In this document: positions 6,143 through 7,189 of the stretch, piece by piece
Layout of the letters: the number at the start of each line of letters is the position of its first letter
How positions within the stretch are numbered: position 1 is the first letter of the stretch
Assembly (NCBI GenBank): GCA_015493405.1
Contig: WGDF01000168.1
Coordinates: 1-7,189, forward strand
Origin: Flavobacteriaceae bacterium
Lineage (GTDB): Bacteria; Bacteroidota; Bacteroidia; Flavobacteriales; Flavobacteriaceae
Length of the DNA stretch: 7,189 nt
Direction: 5' to 3'
The notes under the pieces: model-generated
Seen by the model: the letters and a program-made list of their open reading frames with translations, nothing else
Database searches by the model: none
What the model was told of the DNA's origin: nothing
Translations under genes and position numbers: made by a program

Positions 6143-7189
6143 TGATAGAAAAGAAAACACATCGCTATTCCTTTCTGATTCTACCATTGATCTATCTGAT
6201 AGACAGTCTGCTTATTGCCTTGTTTATATATAGTTTTGGTTTCAAAAAGTTGATTTTCTATTTCATTATTTTAGATACTATTTGGTTTGTAATAAGTTAT
6301 TTTACAATGTTTTATGAAATTTATCGTAATGCTAAACCCGCCGATATTATTACCAAAACACTAAAACAAGTCATTATATTTGACTTGGCATTAATTAGTT
6401 TTTTCCATTTTTTATCTATCCAGATTCCAATTCATCTATTGTTAATAAATCTTTTATTTCTTAACCTATTTATTTTTCTATTTAAACTTTTTTTCTATAT
6501 TTTTCTCAAATATTATAGAGCCAAAGGTGGCAACATTAGAACTTATGCTATAGTCGGATACAATGATGAAACCCTAAAATTCAGAGATATTTTAAATAAC
6601 CGGGTGGATTATGGCTATCGATTTGATAGTTTTTTTGGAAAAGGCAATCATCCTGAAATCGAAGGGAGCTATAATCAATTGACAAAATATTTAGATAACA
6701 ATCCTGTTGATGTTATTTTTTGCTCACTTAAAGAATGCTCAGATGATCAAATATTAGATCTTATTTCATATGCTGACAGTCATTTTATATCTGTTAAATT
6801 TATTCCTGATAACAAAAGAATATTAGGTAAGGACTTAAATATAGACTATTTCGAATATTTCCCGATATTATCCTTGAATAAATCTCCTTTAGACCAACCT
6901 ATAAATAAGGCTATCAAACGCATTTTTGATATTATATTTTCTTTTTTGGTTATCGTCTTTGTTTTATCGTGGCTGGCACCCATTATCAGTTTATTGATTA
7001 AATTAGAATCTAAAGGACCCATTTTTTTTAAACAGTTAAGAAACGGCATCAATTATAAACCCTTTTATTGCTATAAATTCAGGTCTATGCGCCCTAATGA
7101 ATTGGCCGACGTAAAACAAGTCAGTAAAAATGACCAAAGAATTACTTGGGTCGGTAAATATTTAAGAAAAACAAGTGTTGATGAATTTC
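6142..7189 (+). CDS. Polyprenyl-phosphate sugar-1-phosphate transferase (WcaJ-like), cut at window end
   Basis: The first 349 residues of an open frame run off the right edge. It is a membrane enzyme that moves a sugar-1-phosphate from a UDP-sugar to undecaprenyl phosphate, the first committed step of exopolysaccharide, capsule or O-antigen repeat assembly. Four hydrophobic segments (about 8-33, 36-56, 74-96, 97-122) are followed by a soluble Rossmann-like domain (about 132-240) with a weak glycine motif. The catalytic part begins with KRIFDIIFS (259-267), followed by a hydrophobic segment broken by Pro280, as expected for a re-entrant helix. Next are SKGPIFFKQLRNG (290-302) and FYCYKFRSMR (308-317), then KTSVDEF at the edge, where Asp347-Glu348 match the catalytic Asp-Glu pair of PglC-type transferases. 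About 110-120 residues are probably missing. The start overlaps the uxs stop by one base (TAATG). Donor sugar cannot be read from the sequence; glucose or galactose is usual. The gene looks more AT-rich than fabF. Confidence 0.92.
   Translation, partial: MIEKKTHRYSFLILPLIYLIDSLLIALFIYSFGFKKLIFYFIILDTIWFVISYFTMFYEIYRNAKPADIITKTLKQVIIFDLALISFFHFLSIQIPIHLLLINLLFLNLFIFLFKLFFYIFLKYYRAKGGNIRTYAIVGYNDETLKFRDILNNRVDYGYRFDSFFGKGNHPEIEGSYNQLTKYLDNNPVDVIFCSLKECSDDQILDLISYADSHFISVKFIPDNKRILGKDLNIDYFEYFPILSLNKSPLDQPINKAIKRIFDIIFSFLVIVFVLSWLAPIISLLIKLESKGPIFFKQLRNGINYKPFYCYKFRSMRPNELADVKQVSKNDQRITWVGKYLRKTSVDEF

Noticed and set aside
1..7189. tRNA, rRNA, CRISPR, transposon, phage or defence system
   Set aside because: No matching genes, repeat arrays or terminal inverted repeats were seen; nearly every base belongs to a recognised housekeeping or envelope gene.

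Overview
The window looks like a chromosomal segment from a Bacteroidota bacterium, most likely of the Flavobacteriia type. Four things point there: the gene order acpP-fabF-rnc followed by an IPExxxVDY-family gene, a TTG-N18-TAnnTTTG promoter (the Bacteroidota sigma-factor consensus), the absence of Shine-Dalgarno sequences in front of the genes, and AT-rich codon use. The genus cannot be named from the sequence alone. All eight genes lie on the + strand and coding density is very high.

Region 1 (about 1-2775) is a housekeeping block: a promoter at the left edge, acyl carrier protein (acpP, 62-298), 3-oxoacyl-ACP synthase II (fabF, 306-1553), ribonuclease III (rnc, probable TTG start, 1566-2321) and an uncharacterised IPExxxVDY-family protein (2296-2775) overlapping the end of rnc by 26 bases. 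The pyruvate kinase gene that, from memory, often follows this block in Flavobacteriia is not present here.

Region 2 (2776-2879) is the only sizeable intergenic gap (104 bases). It holds a second Bacteroidota-type -7 element and a small palindrome/direct-repeat cluster in the presumed 5' leader of the next gene. No convincing terminator hairpin was seen.

Region 3 (2880 to the right edge) is an envelope/polysaccharide block: a coiled-coil OmpA-family lipoprotein (2880-3812), UDP-glucose 6-dehydrogenase (3819-5171), UDP-glucuronate decarboxylase/UDP-xylose synthase (5156-6142) and a membrane polyprenyl-phosphate sugar-1-phosphate transferase cut by the window end (6142-7189). These four genes are separated by 6 bases, then overlap by 16 and 1 bases, so they are probably one transcript with translational coupling. 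Together they would make UDP-glucuronate and UDP-xylose and start lipid-linked assembly of a surface polysaccharide; the glycosyltransferases, flippase and polymerase would be expected to the right of the window.

No RNA genes, insertion sequences, CRISPR arrays, phage genes or attachment sites were seen, and no clearly new biological system is visible. The most interesting points are the uncharacterised IPExxxVDY gene and its homopolymer-bearing overlap with rnc, the OmpA-like lipoprotein placed at the head of a nucleotide-sugar operon, and the direct junction of a core fatty-acid/RNA-processing block with a polysaccharide locus.
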